64,000 nucleotides of DNA from Psychrobacter fulvigenes (GTDB taxonomy: Bacteria > Pseudomonadota > Gammaproteobacteria > Pseudomonadales > Moraxellaceae). Both the position numbers and the translations under genes were made by a program. Shown here one piece after another: positions 40,281 through 51,213 of this stretch. Position 1 is the stretch's first letter; every line of letters starts with the position of its first letter. The notes under the pieces are model-generated. The model was not told where the DNA came from. It searched no databases and worked only from the letters and a program-made list of their open reading frames with translations. The stretch is taken from assembly GCF_904846155.1 (NCBI RefSeq), contig NZ_CAJGZP010000001.1:2852001-2916000 (forward strand), written 5' to 3'.

Positions 40281-41468
40281 TTATTTGGTCTCGTTAAATA
40301 ATTCACGACCAACCAACATACGGCGAATTTCACTGGTGCCTGCGCCGATTTCATATAGCTTGGCATCACGCCAGAAACGACCAAGTGGATACTCATTGGT
40401 ATAGCCATTTCCGCCAAAGATTTGAATGCCCTCGCCTGCCATCCATGTGGCTTTTTCGGCACACCACAGGATCACACTGGCGCAATCTTTGCGTACTTCT
40501 CTACTATGACCGGCGCCGCGCTGATCTAACATGTCTAAATTCTTGCCGACGGTATATAAGAAGCTACGCCCCGCTTGCAATATAGTATACATATCCGCAA
40601 CTTTACCTTGAATGAGCTGGAACTCACCGATGGCTTGACCAAACTGTTTACGGTCATGAATATAAGGAACGACGTTATCCATCACTGCCTGCATGATACC
40701 GATAGGCCCTGCTGCCAATACCGCGCGCTCATAATCGAGACCACTCATAAGCACTTTAACACCTTCGTTTAAGTTACCTAAGATGTTTTCGCTTGGGACT
40801 TCAACATTGTTAAAGGTCATCTCACCTGTATGGCTACCGCGCATACCGAGTTTATCCAGCTTTTGCGCTGTACCAAAGCCTTCCATGCCTTTTTCAACGA
40901 TAAATGCCGTCATGCCTTTCGCACCCATCTCTGGATTGGTCTTCGCATAAACCACCATCACGTCAGCATCAGGACCATTGGTAATCCACATTTTGCTGCC
41001 GTTTAGAATATACTTACCGTCTTTTTCTTCGGCTTTTAGTTTCATACTGACCACGTCTGAGCCAGCGCCCGTTTCACTCATCGCTAGCGCACCAATGAAT
41101 TCACCGCTAATGAGTTTCGGCAGATATTTTTGTTTCTGTTCCTCTGAGCCATTACGTTTGATTTGGTTGATACACAGATTAGAGTGCGCACCATAGCTAA
41201 GGGCAACGGAAGCAGAAGCACGGCTAATTTCTTCCATCGCGACCATATGCGCGACGTAGCCCATATCAGCACCACCGTACTCTTCAGGAACAGTGATGCC
41301 ATGTAGACCTAGGTCGCCCATCTTTTGCCATAAATCCATTGGGAACTCATCGCTGCTGTCAATTTCAGCCGCACGCGGAGCGATTTCTTTCGCTGCAAAC
41401 TGCTGCACCACATCACGTAATGCGTCGATATCTTCGCCAAGCTGAAAATTTAATCCAGGTAAACTCAT
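40281..41468 (-). CDS. liuA: Isovaleryl-CoA dehydrogenase
   Basis: This FAD enzyme oxidises isovaleryl-CoA to 3-methylcrotonyl-CoA, passing electrons to ETF. The acyl-CoA dehydrogenase fold is complete: [19 protein letters not shown] and [17 protein letters not shown] segments and the C-terminal [20 protein letters not shown]. The catalytic glutamate is in [13 protein letters not shown], the helix position used by isovaleryl-CoA dehydrogenases rather than the C-terminal site of short- and medium-chain enzymes. The ATG at 41468 has AAGGA at correct spacing. It is the last gene of the leucine cluster and its stop codon abuts a MITE. Confidence 0.92.
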   Translation of the reverse strand: MSLPGLNFQLGEDIDALRDVVQQFAAKEIAPRAAEIDSSDEFPMDLWQKMGDLGLHGITVPEEYGGADMGYVAHMVAMEEISRASASVALSYGAHSNLCINQIKRNGSEEQKQKYLPKLISGEFIGALAMSETGAGSDVVSMKLKAEEKDGKYILNGSKMWITNGPDADVMVVYAKTNPEMGAKGMTAFIVEKGMEGFGTAQKLDKLGMRGSHTGEMTFNNVEVPSENILGNLNEGVKVLMSGLDYERAVLAAGPIGIMQAVMDNVVPYIHDRKQFGQAIGEFQLIQGKVADMYTILQAGRSFLYTVGKNLDMLDQRGAGHSREVRKDCASVILWCAEKATWMAGEGIQIFGGNGYTNEYPLGRFWRDAKLYEIGAGTSEIRRMLVGRELFNETK

Positions 41469-41534
41469 AACCATTCCTTGTATTTTGATGTTTTAAATCT
41501 TGAATTTTAATCTGTTTTTTTAAAGTAGTGCTAG

Positions 41535-42455
41535 TTAAGACTGACGTTTATTGATAATGGCACGTGCCACGCTTGAACCATTGCGGCGACCCAAAAACTC
41601 ACTGATACGCTCACCTGCCACGACCAATTTATCCAAATCAATACCAGTGTTGATACCCATACCGTGCAGCATATAAACAACGTCTTCGGTGGCGACATTA
41701 CCCGTTGCGCCCTTGGCATACGGACAACCGCCAAGTCCCGCCACTGAGGTATCAAATTCACTGACGCCCATTTGTAAAGCCGCTAAAGTATTACTGACTG
41801 CTTGTCCATAAGTATCATGGAAATGACCTGATAACATGGCGATATCAGCATACTCTAAAGCAGCTTGTAGCGCGCGCTGTACTTTGAGCGGGGTACCAAC
41901 ACCAATGGTATCAGCAATACCAATCTGCTCTGAGCCAATCTCAACTAAGCGCTTAGTCACATAAGCCACTTGGCTAGGATCAATCTCGCCCTCGTAAGGG
42001 CAACCGACCGTACAAGAGATGACGCCGCGTACTTTGATGCCTTGTGCTTTTGCCGCAGCGGCAACAGGGGCAAAACGCTCAATGCTTTCATCGATACTGC
42101 AATTGATGTTTTTTTGGCTAAAGGTCTCACTGGCTGAGCCAAAGATAACGATTTCATCAGGACGGTGTACGATGGCGTTTTCAAAACCGCGCATATTTGG
42201 CACGAGTACCGAATAAATAACGTCATCACGCCTATGATCTGCAAGCACGGTCATCAGCTCACTGTTGTCGCCCATTTGCGGCACCCATTTTGGCGACACA
42301 AAGCTGGTCGCCTCAAGCTTTTTGATGCCTGCTGCGATTAAATCGTTGATAAGCGTTTGCTTAACCGCAGTTGGCACTGTCATGGACTCGTTTTGTAAGC
42401 CATCACGTGGGCTGACATCCACGATGGTGACGTGCTCTGGATACGAATGGCTCAT
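41535..42455 (-). CDS. liuE: Hydroxymethylglutaryl-CoA lyase
   Basis: Cleaves 3-hydroxy-3-methylglutaryl-CoA to acetoacetate and acetyl-CoA, ending the leucine pathway. The N-terminal VDVSPRDGLQNE motif binds the metal and substrate; the active-site cysteine is in the signature VAGLGGCPYAKGATGNVATE. HFHDTYG supplies metal-ligand histidines. The 306-residue length is typical of bacterial enzymes. AAAGGATAA precedes the ATG at 42455. It lies 36 bases downstream of the MCC alpha gene, so the two are probably co-translated units of one operon. Confidence 0.95.
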   Translation of the reverse strand: MSHSYPEHVTIVDVSPRDGLQNESMTVPTAVKQTLINDLIAAGIKKLEATSFVSPKWVPQMGDNSELMTVLADHRRDDVIYSVLVPNMRGFENAIVHRPDEIVIFGSASETFSQKNINCSIDESIERFAPVAAAAKAQGIKVRGVISCTVGCPYEGEIDPSQVAYVTKRLVEIGSEQIGIADTIGVGTPLKVQRALQAALEYADIAMLSGHFHDTYGQAVSNTLAALQMGVSEFDTSVAGLGGCPYAKGATGNVATEDVVYMLHGMGINTGIDLDKLVVAGERISEFLGRRNGSSVARAIINKRQS

Positions 42456-42491
42456 GGTTATTATCCTTTCATTGTTCTTATGCTTCGGTTC

Positions 42492-44603
42492 TTATGCTTC
42501 GCTAGCTTCCGTGTCAATACGCAGCAGCTCATCACCATCGGCAACCAAGTCGCCCGCCGCAAATAATAACTCTGCCACCACGCCATCAGTCGGTGCGGTA
42601 ATGGTATGTTCGATTTTCATCGCTTCGATAACGGCAAGTGGCTCACCTTTTTTCACGCTATCGCCGACAGCCACTTTAAAGGCAACGACTTGTCCTGGCA
42701 TTGGCGATTTTAAACTACCAACAGCCGCGGACTCTTCGCCTACGTGTGCCATGATATCAATCAGCGTAATCTCATCACGCCCTCTATCAGTGAACACATA
42801 GACAGTCTCATTATTTACCCAGCTCTGGGCGCTGATGCGGGCGCCATCTAACCAGACAGTATGATTGTGTGCGTCACTGCTGGCGTAGCTAACTTCACCT
42901 TTATAGACCGTTTCTGTCTGAGCGGCGACATTGACATTCTCTTGAGTATCACTACTCGCGACCTCTTTTTCAATGACCAGGCTAAAGCTACTGAGAGTAT
43001 CGCTACCCTTTTTGCTATCAGCACCATTCGCATTGTGCCAATTACTAATGCGGGCGCTGTAAGCTTGCTCATCATAAATCAAGCTAAACGATCTTGTATA
43101 GTCGCTATAAGCACGGAAGCCAGTAGGCTTACTAAATGGATCTACATCTGTGTTTTGTGCTGTGTCTTCACTGGCAAGCTGCTGAGCAATAGCAGTCACC
43201 GCAAGCGTCGATAACTGCAGAGGATGCTGATTAAACAGCTCGTCCGCCTCACGCTCTATCAGTGCGGTATCGAGATTGGCCTGACTAAATGACTCAGTGT
43301 TGAGAACGTAGCGCAAAAACGCCACGTTAGTCGGTAAGCCAACAATACGTGTTTGTCCCAGTGCTCGATCAAGCTTAGCCAATGCTTGCGCGCGGGTGGG
43401 CGCATGAACGATAAGCTTGGCAATCATAGAATCATAGAACGGGCTAATCACATCGCCCTCACGTACGCCATCATCGATACGCACACCTGCGACATTAAAG
43501 GTGCTGTGCTCAGGCTTTTGATAAGTAAATAAAGAACCTGTCGCAGGTAAAAAACCATTGTCAGGGTTTTCAGCGCAAATACGTGCTTCAATCGCATGAC
43601 CATTGATAGCCAGCTCATCTTGAGACTTTGGTAATGACTTACCCGCTGCAACAAGCAACTGCCATTCAACCAAATCCACACCAGTGATGGCTTCACTGAC
43701 CGGGTGCTCAACTTGCAGACGGGTATTCATTTCCATGAAATAAAAATTCATTTTGCCTTCGCGCTGCTCAACGATGAACTCTACCGTGCCTGCATTCACA
43801 TAACTGACCGCTCGTGCGGCTTCTATCGCGGCCGTCCCCATCGCTTCACGCATCTCAGCATCGACACCAGGCGCAGGGGATTCTTCTAGTACCTTTTGAT
43901 GGCGACGCTGTACCGAGCAATCGCGCTCAAACAGATGCACATAGTTGCCATGCGTGTCACCGAATACTTGGATTTCAATATGGCGTGGTTTTAGGGCGTA
44001 CTTTTCGATGAGTACCTGATCGTTACCAAAACTGGTAATCGCTTCACGGCGGCATGAGTCTAATAGCCCCATAAAGTCGCTGCTCTGCTCAACGATACGC
44101 ATGCCTTTACCGCCACCGCCAGCACTGGCTTTAATCAGTACAGGATAGCCTATACTATCTGCTTGCTGCTGCAAGAACTCTGCATCTTGATTGTCACCAT
44201 GATAACCAGGTATCAGTGGCACACCAGCCGCTTCCATCAAGCGCTTGGACTCAGACTTGCCGCCCATCGCACGAATAGCGTCAGCTGAGGGACCTATAAA
44301 CACTAGCCCTGCATCCTGACAGGCTTGGGCAAAGTCCGCGTTTTCACTCAAAAACCCATAACCTGGATGGATCGCTTGGGCGCCAACCTCAAGAGCAATC
44401 GCAATGATAGCGTCGCCTTTCAGATAGCTGTCTTTGGGAGATGATCCGCCCAAATAAACCGCTTCATCACAGACAGCGACATGCTTAGCCTCACGGTCAG
44501 CATCAGAATAAACAGCGACGGTATTTACACCCAGACGCTTGGCAGTGGCTGCAACACGGCAGGCGATTTCACCACGGTTGGCAATTAGAATTTTAGAAAA
44601 CAT
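42492..44603 (-). CDS. liuD: Methylcrotonyl-CoA carboxylase, alpha (biotin-carrying) subunit
   Basis: The biotin-dependent subunit of 3-methylcrotonyl-CoA carboxylase. An N-terminal biotin carboxylase domain runs to about residue 450 (ILIANRGEIACRVAATAKR, KASAGGGGKGMRIV, and the FMEMNTRLQVEHPVSEAITG signature). A less conserved linker domain (about 480-620) follows, then a biotinyl domain with the attachment lysine in VIEAMKIEHTI. The 703-residue length is normal. Methylcrotonyl rather than propionyl or geranyl specificity is inferred from the neighbours, which supply every other step of leucine breakdown. BirA in this window would biotinylate it. Confidence 0.94.
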   Translation of the reverse strand: MFSKILIANRGEIACRVAATAKRLGVNTVAVYSDADREAKHVAVCDEAVYLGGSSPKDSYLKGDAIIAIALEVGAQAIHPGYGFLSENADFAQACQDAGLVFIGPSADAIRAMGGKSESKRLMEAAGVPLIPGYHGDNQDAEFLQQQADSIGYPVLIKASAGGGGKGMRIVEQSSDFMGLLDSCRREAITSFGNDQVLIEKYALKPRHIEIQVFGDTHGNYVHLFERDCSVQRRHQKVLEESPAPGVDAEMREAMGTAAIEAARAVSYVNAGTVEFIVEQREGKMNFYFMEMNTRLQVEHPVSEAITGVDLVEWQLLVAAGKSLPKSQDELAINGHAIEARICAENPDNGFLPATGSLFTYQKPEHSTFNVAGVRIDDGVREGDVISPFYDSMIAKLIVHAPTRAQALAKLDRALGQTRIVGLPTNVAFLRYVLNTESFSQANLDTALIEREADELFNQHPLQLSTLAVTAIAQQLASEDTAQNTDVDPFSKPTGFRAYSDYTRSFSLIYDEQAYSARISNWHNANGADSKKGSDTLSSFSLVIEKEVASSDTQENVNVAAQTETVYKGEVSYASSDAHNHTVWLDGARISAQSWVNNETVYVFTDRGRDEITLIDIMAHVGEESAAVGSLKSPMPGQVVAFKVAVGDSVKKGEPLAVIEAMKIEHTITAPTDGVVAELLFAAGDLVADGDELLRIDTEASEA

Positions 44604-44752
44604 AACTATCCCTGTGTCTTGTCGTTTTTATCATTTTTATCATTGATAAATAATAAAAATATAGGCTGATGTTGACCTGTGACTGTTTTAATTTAAACGC
44701 AATTATTGTTCATTTATCGAAAACTTGTTTATCAAAAGTCTCTTTTTTAGTC

Positions 44753-45571
44753 TTAACTTATTGTCAGCCAATCAGGCTTGCGCTTTTGCAAAAAGGCTTG
44801 TACGCCCTCGCGGCCTTGCTCTGATGAGCGGATATCAGCGATGCCTTTAACCGTATCGGCAATCAACTCATCGCTAATGGCTGCGCCCGCTACTTCATGT
44901 AATAAGCGTTTGCAGGTCTTCACCGCATCTGGGCTGTTTTTGACTATCTTTGAGCAAAACGCAGCAACTGCATCATCAAGCGATTCTTCACTGACACGCT
45001 CATGAATAAAGCCCAACTGACGTGCTTTTTTGGCATCAAAAACCTCAGCGCTTAAGAAATAACGCTGTGATGCTCTCGCCCCTAGCGCTCGTATGACATA
45101 AGGGCTAATCGTTGCAGGGGCTAACCCTAAACGCACTTCACTGAGGCAGAAATTGGCAATTTTCACAGCTATAGCCACATCACATACCGCAACTAGACCC
45201 ATGCCACCGGCATAGACGTCACCTTGAATAGCGGCAACCGTTGGCTTAGGGCATTCATAAATGGTCTTCAGCATTTGCGCGAGCTTATCCGCATCGGCTA
45301 GGTTTTCTTCATAGCTATAATCTGCCATCGCGCGCATCCAGTTCAGATCCGCACCAGCACAGAATGCTTTACCCGCTGCCGCTAAGACGATGACTCGGAC
45401 ATTATCATCAGTGCCAAGCTTGGTAAAAACCTCCGTCAGCTCGGCAATCGTTTCATCATTAAAGGCATTACGTATCTCAGGACGATTTAATGTCACCGTA
45501 GCAACATGCTGCTCGATATCAACCAGTAGGCTTTTATAATTCTCAGACTTTTTATCACTGTCTTTTTTCAT
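44753..45571 (-). CDS. liuC: Methylglutaconyl-CoA hydratase
   Basis: A crotonase-family enzyme that hydrates 3-methylglutaconyl-CoA to HMG-CoA. It has the crotonase oxyanion-hole segment AAGKAFCAGADLNWMRAM and the second loop IQGDVYAGGMGLVAVCDVAIA. The FCLSEVRLGLAPATISPYV segment, with its glutamate, is typical of the hydratase. The 272 residues fit. The assignment to methylglutaconyl-CoA rather than another enoyl-CoA rests on position between the MCC subunit genes, the standard liu arrangement. GAGAAAG precedes the ATG at 45571. Confidence 0.9.
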   Translation of the reverse strand: MKKDSDKKSENYKSLLVDIEQHVATVTLNRPEIRNAFNDETIAELTEVFTKLGTDDNVRVIVLAAAGKAFCAGADLNWMRAMADYSYEENLADADKLAQMLKTIYECPKPTVAAIQGDVYAGGMGLVAVCDVAIAVKIANFCLSEVRLGLAPATISPYVIRALGARASQRYFLSAEVFDAKKARQLGFIHERVSEESLDDAVAAFCSKIVKNSPDAVKTCKRLLHEVAGAAISDELIADTVKGIADIRSSEQGREGVQAFLQKRKPDWLTIS

Positions 45572-45767
45572 AACTTTCTCTATATTTTTTATATCGGTGT
45601 CTTTTTATAGGCACTAAATTAAAAAGCACTTAATTAAAAACAACTTAATCAAAATTCCAGTCAATCCATAATAATATTAATACAAGGAAACCGAATGCAG
45701 ATGTACAAATCGTACTTCAAATGAGGTTGACGCAGTAGTAAATTATTATGGGCAGACCTTAAAATCC

Positions 45768-47378
45768 TTACATTCTAAAGACACCATAAGTTGTCTCTTC
45801 AATCGGGGCGTTATAGGCAGCGCTTAGGCCTAATGCCAGCACATTACGAGTGTCAGCAGGATCAATCACCCCATCATCCCAGAGACGTGCCGTCGCATAA
45901 TATGGATGACCTTGCTCTTCATACATATCAAGAATAGGCGCTTTAAATGCGGCCTCATCTTCTGCACTCCACTCCTCGCCTTTACGGTCGAAGTTGTCAC
46001 GTTTAACGGTTGCAAGTACCGAGGCTGCTTGCTCACCGCCCATCACCGAGATACGCGCATTTGGCCACATCCACAAGAAACGTGGGCTATAAGCACGGCC
46101 ACACATGCCGTAGTTACCAGCACCAAATGAGCCACCAACGATGACAGTAAATTTCGGTACTTTCGCGTTAGCCACCGCCATCACCATCTTGGCACCATGA
46201 CGGGCAATACCTTCGTTTTCGTATTTACGGCCGACCATAAAGCCGGTGATGTTTTGTAAGAATATTAGTGGAATTTTACGCTTACAGCACAGCTCAATAA
46301 AGTGCGTGCCTTTTTGCGCCGACTCACTGAATAAAATACCGTTGTTGGCGATAATACCGACTGGCATACCCTCGATATGAGCAAAACCACAAACCAGCGT
46401 GGTACCAAAGCGCGCTTTAAACTCATCAAAGGCACTGTCATCGACGATACGAGCAATGATTTCTTTGATATCAAAGGGCTTGCGCTTATCCGTTGGAATG
46501 ACGCCGTATAGCTCTTTAGCATCATAGCGTGGTGGACGTGGTTTGATTTGATTTGGGATTTGTTTAGCAGGACGGTTGAGATGACTGACGATATTACGCG
46601 CAATCGATAACGCATGAGTGTCGTTTTGCGCCAAGTGATCCACTACCCCTGACAGACGGGTATGCACATCACCGCCGCCCAAGTCTTCAGCAGTGACCTC
46701 TTCGCCAGTTGCCGCTTTTACGAGTGGCGGACCACCCAAAAAGATGGTGCCTTGGTCTTTAACGATGATAGACTCATCACTCATCGCTGGTACATAAGCA
46801 CCGCCTGCCGTACAGCTACCCATGACCACTGCTATCTGTGGAATACCCGCAGCACTCATATTGGCCTGATTAAAAAAGATACGCCCAAAATGCTCTTTAT
46901 CTGGGAACACGTCATCTTGGTTGGGCAAGTTCGCACCACCTGAGTCCACCAAATACACACAAGGCAAGTTGTTTTCTTGGGCGATTTCTTGCGCACGTAG
47001 ATGTTTTTTGACCGTCAATGGATAATAGGTGCCGCCTTTTACCGTGGCATCATTACAGACGATCATACACTCAGTGCCGTTAATACGGCCGATACCCGCA
47101 ATCACGCCAGCAGCAGGAATATCTTCGCCATACATATCGTGCGCCGCCATCGGAGCCACTTCTAAAAATGGCGTACCCACATCAAGCAAACGCTCGACAC
47201 GCTCGCGAGGCAGCAGCTTGCCACGTGCTAAATGCTTGGCGCGTGCACGCTCTGAGCCGCCTTGGACGACCTTACGCAAGTGCACATATAAGTCATCGAC
47301 CACCGCTTGCATAGCGGCACTGTTTTGCTGAAATTCAGCAGCATTTGGACTCAGTTTACTGGTTATGATAGCGCTCAT
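45768..47378 (-). CDS. liuB: Methylcrotonyl-CoA carboxylase, beta (carboxyltransferase) subunit
   Basis: Transfers the carboxyl group from biotin to 3-methylcrotonyl-CoA. The carboxyltransferase fold is evident: [20 protein letters not shown] at the N-terminus, [36 protein letters not shown], and the C-terminal [20 protein letters not shown]. The downstream [21 protein letters not shown] is characteristic of MCC beta. The ATG at 47378 has AGGGAT and is preferred over an upstream start at 47414. About 536 residues. It is followed by liuC after about 200 bases of AT-rich sequence. Confidence 0.95.
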   Translation of the reverse strand: MSAIITSKLSPNAAEFQQNSAAMQAVVDDLYVHLRKVVQGGSERARAKHLARGKLLPRERVERLLDVGTPFLEVAPMAAHDMYGEDIPAAGVIAGIGRINGTECMIVCNDATVKGGTYYPLTVKKHLRAQEIAQENNLPCVYLVDSGGANLPNQDDVFPDKEHFGRIFFNQANMSAAGIPQIAVVMGSCTAGGAYVPAMSDESIIVKDQGTIFLGGPPLVKAATGEEVTAEDLGGGDVHTRLSGVVDHLAQNDTHALSIARNIVSHLNRPAKQIPNQIKPRPPRYDAKELYGVIPTDKRKPFDIKEIIARIVDDSAFDEFKARFGTTLVCGFAHIEGMPVGIIANNGILFSESAQKGTHFIELCCKRKIPLIFLQNITGFMVGRKYENEGIARHGAKMVMAVANAKVPKFTVIVGGSFGAGNYGMCGRAYSPRFLWMWPNARISVMGGEQAASVLATVKRDNFDRKGEEWSAEDEAAFKAPILDMYEEQGHPYYATARLWDDGVIDPADTRNVLALGLSAAYNAPIEETTYGVFRM

Positions 47379-47577
47379 GATATCCCTTTTTATACTTTTA
47401 TATCTAACTCTCAACCATCTAAATAAGTTGGCGTAGGCTAGGTCTTTTACCTAATCTATAAAAACGCCAATGCTAAATAATTGAGAATGAAGTTTTTATT
47501 TAATAGTTAACAGCTTTTTTTAATAACTCTCTGAATCAATAACTCTTTTAATACTGACATTAAACCTTGAGCAGTCA

Positions 47578-49347
47578 TCACTCTAAGCCCAGCTCATCTT
47601 TCATCATCTCAACGATTTTATACTTTTGAATTTTACCCGTAATGGTCATTGGGTACTCTTCAACGAAACGATAGTGAGTCGGTATTTTATAGTGAGCAAT
47701 GTTATTACGGCAGAACTCCTTAACCTCTTCTTCAGTTAAGCAATCAGGCTCTTTGGGAATGATCCATGCCGCCAATACTTCACCATACTTCTCATCAGGT
47801 ATGCCAACGATTTGCACATCGCGAATCTTGGGATGGCGATATAGATAGTTTTCAATCTCTACTGGATAGACGTTCTCGCCGCCGCGAATGATCATATCTT
47901 TGCTACGACCAACCACTTTGACATAACCATCTTCATCCATGGTTGCCAAATCCCCGGTATGCATCCAATTATCTTGAATAGACTCGCGGGTTTTGAAGCG
48001 GTCACCCCAATAGCCTTTCATCACCGAATAGCCGCGCGTGAGTAGCTCACCTGTCTCTCCTAGCGGCACAATCTCGCCCGTTTCTGTATCGACAACTTTG
48101 ACTTCAAGCGCTGGTTGCACCAGTCCTACGGTAGAAACTTGCTTTTCAAGCGGTGTGTGTTTGTTGGTCTGACAAGACACTGGACTGGTCTCAGTCATGC
48201 CATAAGCAATAGTTATCTCACTTAAGTGCATTTTATCTATGACACGGCGCATCAGCTCAATAGGACAGCTAGAGCCTGCCATAATACCAGTGCGCAACGT
48301 GGATAAATCGTATTGGTCAAAGTCTGGATGATCAAGCATCGCGATAAACATCGTTGGCACCCCATGCAGACCCGTACATTTTTCTTCTTCGACCGCTTGC
48401 AGGACACTCAATGGCTCAAAACCATCGTTGGGATAAACGATACAACCACCATGGGTCAAAATAGCTAAGTTGCCGAGTACCATACCAAAGCAGTGATAAA
48501 GCGGCACAGGAATACACAAGATATCCTCTTCAGTGAGATTCATCGCCTCACCGATAAAGTAGCCGTTGTTTAAGATATTACGGTGGGTTAAGGTCGCACC
48601 TTTTGGCGTGCCAGTCGTACCACTGGTAAATTGCACATTGATAGCGTCAGTATTTTTGAGTTGTGCTTGCCGTTCAGCGACGCGTGGGTCGTTAGGATCA
48701 CCCTCACTTATCCAGTCAGAGAATCTTTGCATGTAGCTAAAGGTGTCATCATTACCCGGCTCATCAATCCAAATAATACGCTCAATCGTCGGTATCTCGA
48801 CCAAATCCAGCTGATTATAAGTTTTGTGATAAATCTCTGGACAGAGCTCACGCACCATTTGCGTATAGTCGCTGGTTTTGAAGTGGCGCATGAGAACCAG
48901 TGCCGAGCAGCCTAGTTTATTGAGAGAATATTGCAACTCAAAGGTACGATAAGCGGGATTGATATTGACTAGAATAATGCCCACTTTGGCGGTTGCCAAT
49001 TGCATCAGTAGCCACTCAGTATTATTGTGCGACCAAATACCGATACGATCGCCAATCTCTAGCCCCATCTCTATGATGGCGCTTGCCAGCTGATTTACTT
49101 TTTGTTGTAGCTGTTTATAAGTCCAGCGAATGTCTTGATGGCGGGAGACTAGCGCCATGCGATCTGGATATTTGTGGACAATAGCATCAAAGAAATCACC
49201 GATGGTGGCTTCAATCAGCGGTACCTCGGGACCTTTGTCATAGCTTTGGGTGAGCGGCGCGTTGGCAGATTTTGCGCCCATATTGATGGTTGGTGCTTTG
49301 TCTAAAATATCATTGTAAATGATGTCAAAATCAATGGATTGAGTCAT
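47578..49347 (-). CDS. AMP-dependent acyl-CoA synthetase/ligase of the leucine/isovalerate cluster
   Basis: An adenylate-forming enzyme of 589 residues. The ATP-binding P-loop is [18 protein letters not shown], the A5 motif YGMTETSPV and the C-terminal hinge [20 protein letters not shown]; the late catalytic lysine is in [11 protein letters not shown]. The sequence belongs to the FadD-like/medium-chain group rather than acetoacetyl-CoA synthetases. As the first gene of the cluster it probably activates a branched or short acid such as isovalerate, or acts on acetoacetate; the sequence does not decide. AAAGGA precedes the ATG at 49347. No regulator gene lies upstream. Confidence 0.9.
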   Translation of the reverse strand: MTQSIDFDIIYNDILDKAPTINMGAKSANAPLTQSYDKGPEVPLIEATIGDFFDAIVHKYPDRMALVSRHQDIRWTYKQLQQKVNQLASAIIEMGLEIGDRIGIWSHNNTEWLLMQLATAKVGIILVNINPAYRTFELQYSLNKLGCSALVLMRHFKTSDYTQMVRELCPEIYHKTYNQLDLVEIPTIERIIWIDEPGNDDTFSYMQRFSDWISEGDPNDPRVAERQAQLKNTDAINVQFTSGTTGTPKGATLTHRNILNNGYFIGEAMNLTEEDILCIPVPLYHCFGMVLGNLAILTHGGCIVYPNDGFEPLSVLQAVEEEKCTGLHGVPTMFIAMLDHPDFDQYDLSTLRTGIMAGSSCPIELMRRVIDKMHLSEITIAYGMTETSPVSCQTNKHTPLEKQVSTVGLVQPALEVKVVDTETGEIVPLGETGELLTRGYSVMKGYWGDRFKTRESIQDNWMHTGDLATMDEDGYVKVVGRSKDMIIRGGENVYPVEIENYLYRHPKIRDVQIVGIPDEKYGEVLAAWIIPKEPDCLTEEEVKEFCRNNIAHYKIPTHYRFVEEYPMTITGKIQKYKIVEMMKDELGLE

Positions 49348-49673
49348 AACGAGTCCTTTCGTTCTTTACTTTTTATGGCCTATCAGCGTTTTATTCTTCC
49401 TTAAATATAAACTACTATACCGCTTCAAATGAAAGGCTGTCAATAACAATGATACAATATGTATCATTTAAAAAGAATAATTCAAGATCATTCATTTGTT
49501 TGGTAAAAGCCGATAGGTATGTGATGCACGACAAAATATAAAGCCTATCTATACCATAATAGTATCTAGTCAACTTTACCAGTGTTTAAATTTTTGATTG
49601 TGGATTTCTATAGCCAGCTCGAAGAAGACAGCCTTTTTACTAGCCTGCTACTGGTATGAGTGAGAATAAAAAT
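49348..49673. other. Intergenic region upstream of the leucine cluster
   Basis: About 325 AT-rich bases with no supported ORF. The cluster's promoter must be here on the minus strand. I see no clear inverted operator of a MerR-type LiuR regulator. One near-palindrome, ATGATACAATATGTATCAT, at about 49449-49467 is a plausible operator. Confidence 0.4.
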
Positions 49674-49715
49674 AAAAAAGCCAGCCACACATTTCAACAT
49701 GTATGGCTGGCTTAG
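49674..49715 (-). terminator. Intrinsic terminator for the flavoprotein gene (minus strand)
   Basis: CTAAGCCAGCCA pairs with TGGCTGGCTT around a short loop, followed on the minus strand by a T-rich run. It is about 140 bases past the stop of the flavoprotein gene, beyond a 7-bp tandem repeat. Confidence 0.8.
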
Positions 49716-49722
49716 AAGTCAA

Positions 49723-49775
49723 ACATTAGACATTAGACATTAGACATTAGACATTAGACATTAGACATTAGACAT
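49723..49775 (+). repeat. 7-bp tandem repeat (ACATTAG) x ~7.6
   Basis: Seven consecutive perfect ACATTAG units (49723-49771) plus ACAT. The array lies between the stop of the flavoprotein gene and its terminator, so it is transcribed in the 3' untranslated part. Likely variable in copy number between strains. Confidence 0.97.
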
Positions 49776-49851
49776 CAAACGGTAGAATTCAAAAGCCTAT
49801 AGTCAAACCAAACTCTATTAATCTCGCAGTGCCCTTACAAAATTCTTATCA

Positions 49852-51066
49852 CTAGGCTTTAGGCGTTACTGGCGCTTTCATAGATAGCGTCGCGCTGACT
49901 TTATTATTATTATCAAGCAACTCCATGATGAGCTCATCCTCACTTTCGGTCTTGACCTGCCAATTACCCGCAGCTTGCGGCACACCAGTGACCATGACCG
50001 AGATGGCTTTGTTTTTTAGGCGAATCATAGGTGGCTTATGATCATAGCCTTCGTGATCATGACCCAAGATGTCATCAGCAATGGTTGCTGCCTGCGCCCT
50101 TAGCGGGGCGACATAACGACAGGCGACCCCATTAATAGACATGCAATCACCAATGGCATAAATATTGGAAGCATTGGTACGTAGCGTTGTCGCATCGACC
50201 ACGATACCGGTGCGACGATCAAACTCAACACCAGCGGCAGCGGGTAATTTGTCATCGACGAGCAATCCCGTACTGGCAATCACATGATCGACGATCAGTG
50301 GCTCAGGTTGCTGATCGCTGCTTTCTTTAGCGGATGCTATTGGCTCATAGCTGACCTGCAGTTTACCTTCATTATTGCGAGTAATACTAGAGACTTGGCA
50401 ACCGCCCAAAAAGTTAATGCCTTGTGACTTGACCGCTTGCGCAATACGCGCCGTCGCTTTTGGCGGTAGCATTTGCGCAAGTGGTGCATCATTTAAATCA
50501 ATCAGCGTCACTTCATGCCCAGCCTTGAGCAAGTCCTCTGCGATTTCTGTCCCAACCATGCCAGCACCGACGATAGCGACACTCTGACTGCCCGTTGCCA
50601 ATTGCTCTTGCAGCTGCCCAAAGCGCTCGATATGATTGACGTGCCAGACCAAGTCCTCTGGCAAGCTCTTTGGAAAGATTGGATGTGCGCCCATTGCGAG
50701 TACCAGCTTGTCATAGCTGATCGTGGCATAGTTGGTATACACTGGATCCGAGCGCAGCGCAGAGATCAGATGTAATTGCTGACTGGCAGCATTGACATCA
50801 CTGACTTGCGTATTGGCGTGTAAATTGACATTCGCCGCCGCCGCCGCATCAGCCCCAGTCGCGCGTACCAGATCTGTGGCGCTTTTATTTTGGCTAATAG
50901 CCATCGTCAGCATCGGCTTGTGATAACGGTCGCCATTATCAGCAGTGATTAAGGTAATTGGAATGTCTTTGTCTTTAGCACGAATGGCATCGATGACATG
51001 CCAACCTGCCAACCCTGCGCCAACAATGACCACCCCATTCGATGTAGATGAACGTTCTGCACTCAT
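49852..51066 (-). CDS. NAD(P)H:FAD oxidoreductase, rubredoxin-reductase-like
   Basis: A 404-residue flavoprotein of the pyridine nucleotide-disulfide class. The FAD-binding GxGxxG is VVIVGAGLAGW, the NAD-binding one is VAIVGAGMVGTEIAEDL, and the second FAD segment is NIYAIGDCMSI. No redox-active CxxxxC pair is present. The layout (YHKPMLTMAISQNKSATDLV, LAMGAHPIFP) resembles Acinetobacter RubB, which reduces rubredoxin for alkane hydroxylase. No rubredoxin gene lies beside it, so the partner is not known. A C-terminal domain of about 85 residues contains VTGVPQAAGNWQV. The ATG at 51066 is preceded by GGAGC. It appears monocistronic. Confidence 0.85.
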   Translation of the reverse strand: MSAERSSTSNGVVIVGAGLAGWHVIDAIRAKDKDIPITLITADNGDRYHKPMLTMAISQNKSATDLVRATGADAAAAANVNLHANTQVSDVNAASQQLHLISALRSDPVYTNYATISYDKLVLAMGAHPIFPKSLPEDLVWHVNHIERFGQLQEQLATGSQSVAIVGAGMVGTEIAEDLLKAGHEVTLIDLNDAPLAQMLPPKATARIAQAVKSQGINFLGGCQVSSITRNNEGKLQVSYEPIASAKESSDQQPEPLIVDHVIASTGLLVDDKLPAAAGVEFDRRTGIVVDATTLRTNASNIYAIGDCMSINGVACRYVAPLRAQAATIADDILGHDHEGYDHKPPMIRLKNKAISVMVTGVPQAAGNWQVKTESEDELIMELLDNNNKVSATLSMKAPVTPKA

Positions 51067-51213
51067 ACAAGCTCCAATTAAGTTAAAAATTGTGTTTATT
51101 AGATTTTGCCAAAATTAATTTTTTAAACGCTTACCTTTATTGTATCAGTAAACAGATGGTCACTCACCTTACATTAACCCCGACTTCGACATAAACAGGT
51201 AAAATCATTGCCA

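Noticed and set aside
45600..45670. Degenerate AATTAAAAA repeats between liuB and liuC
   Set aside because: Low-complexity AT-rich sequence with imperfect period; not distinguishable from background.
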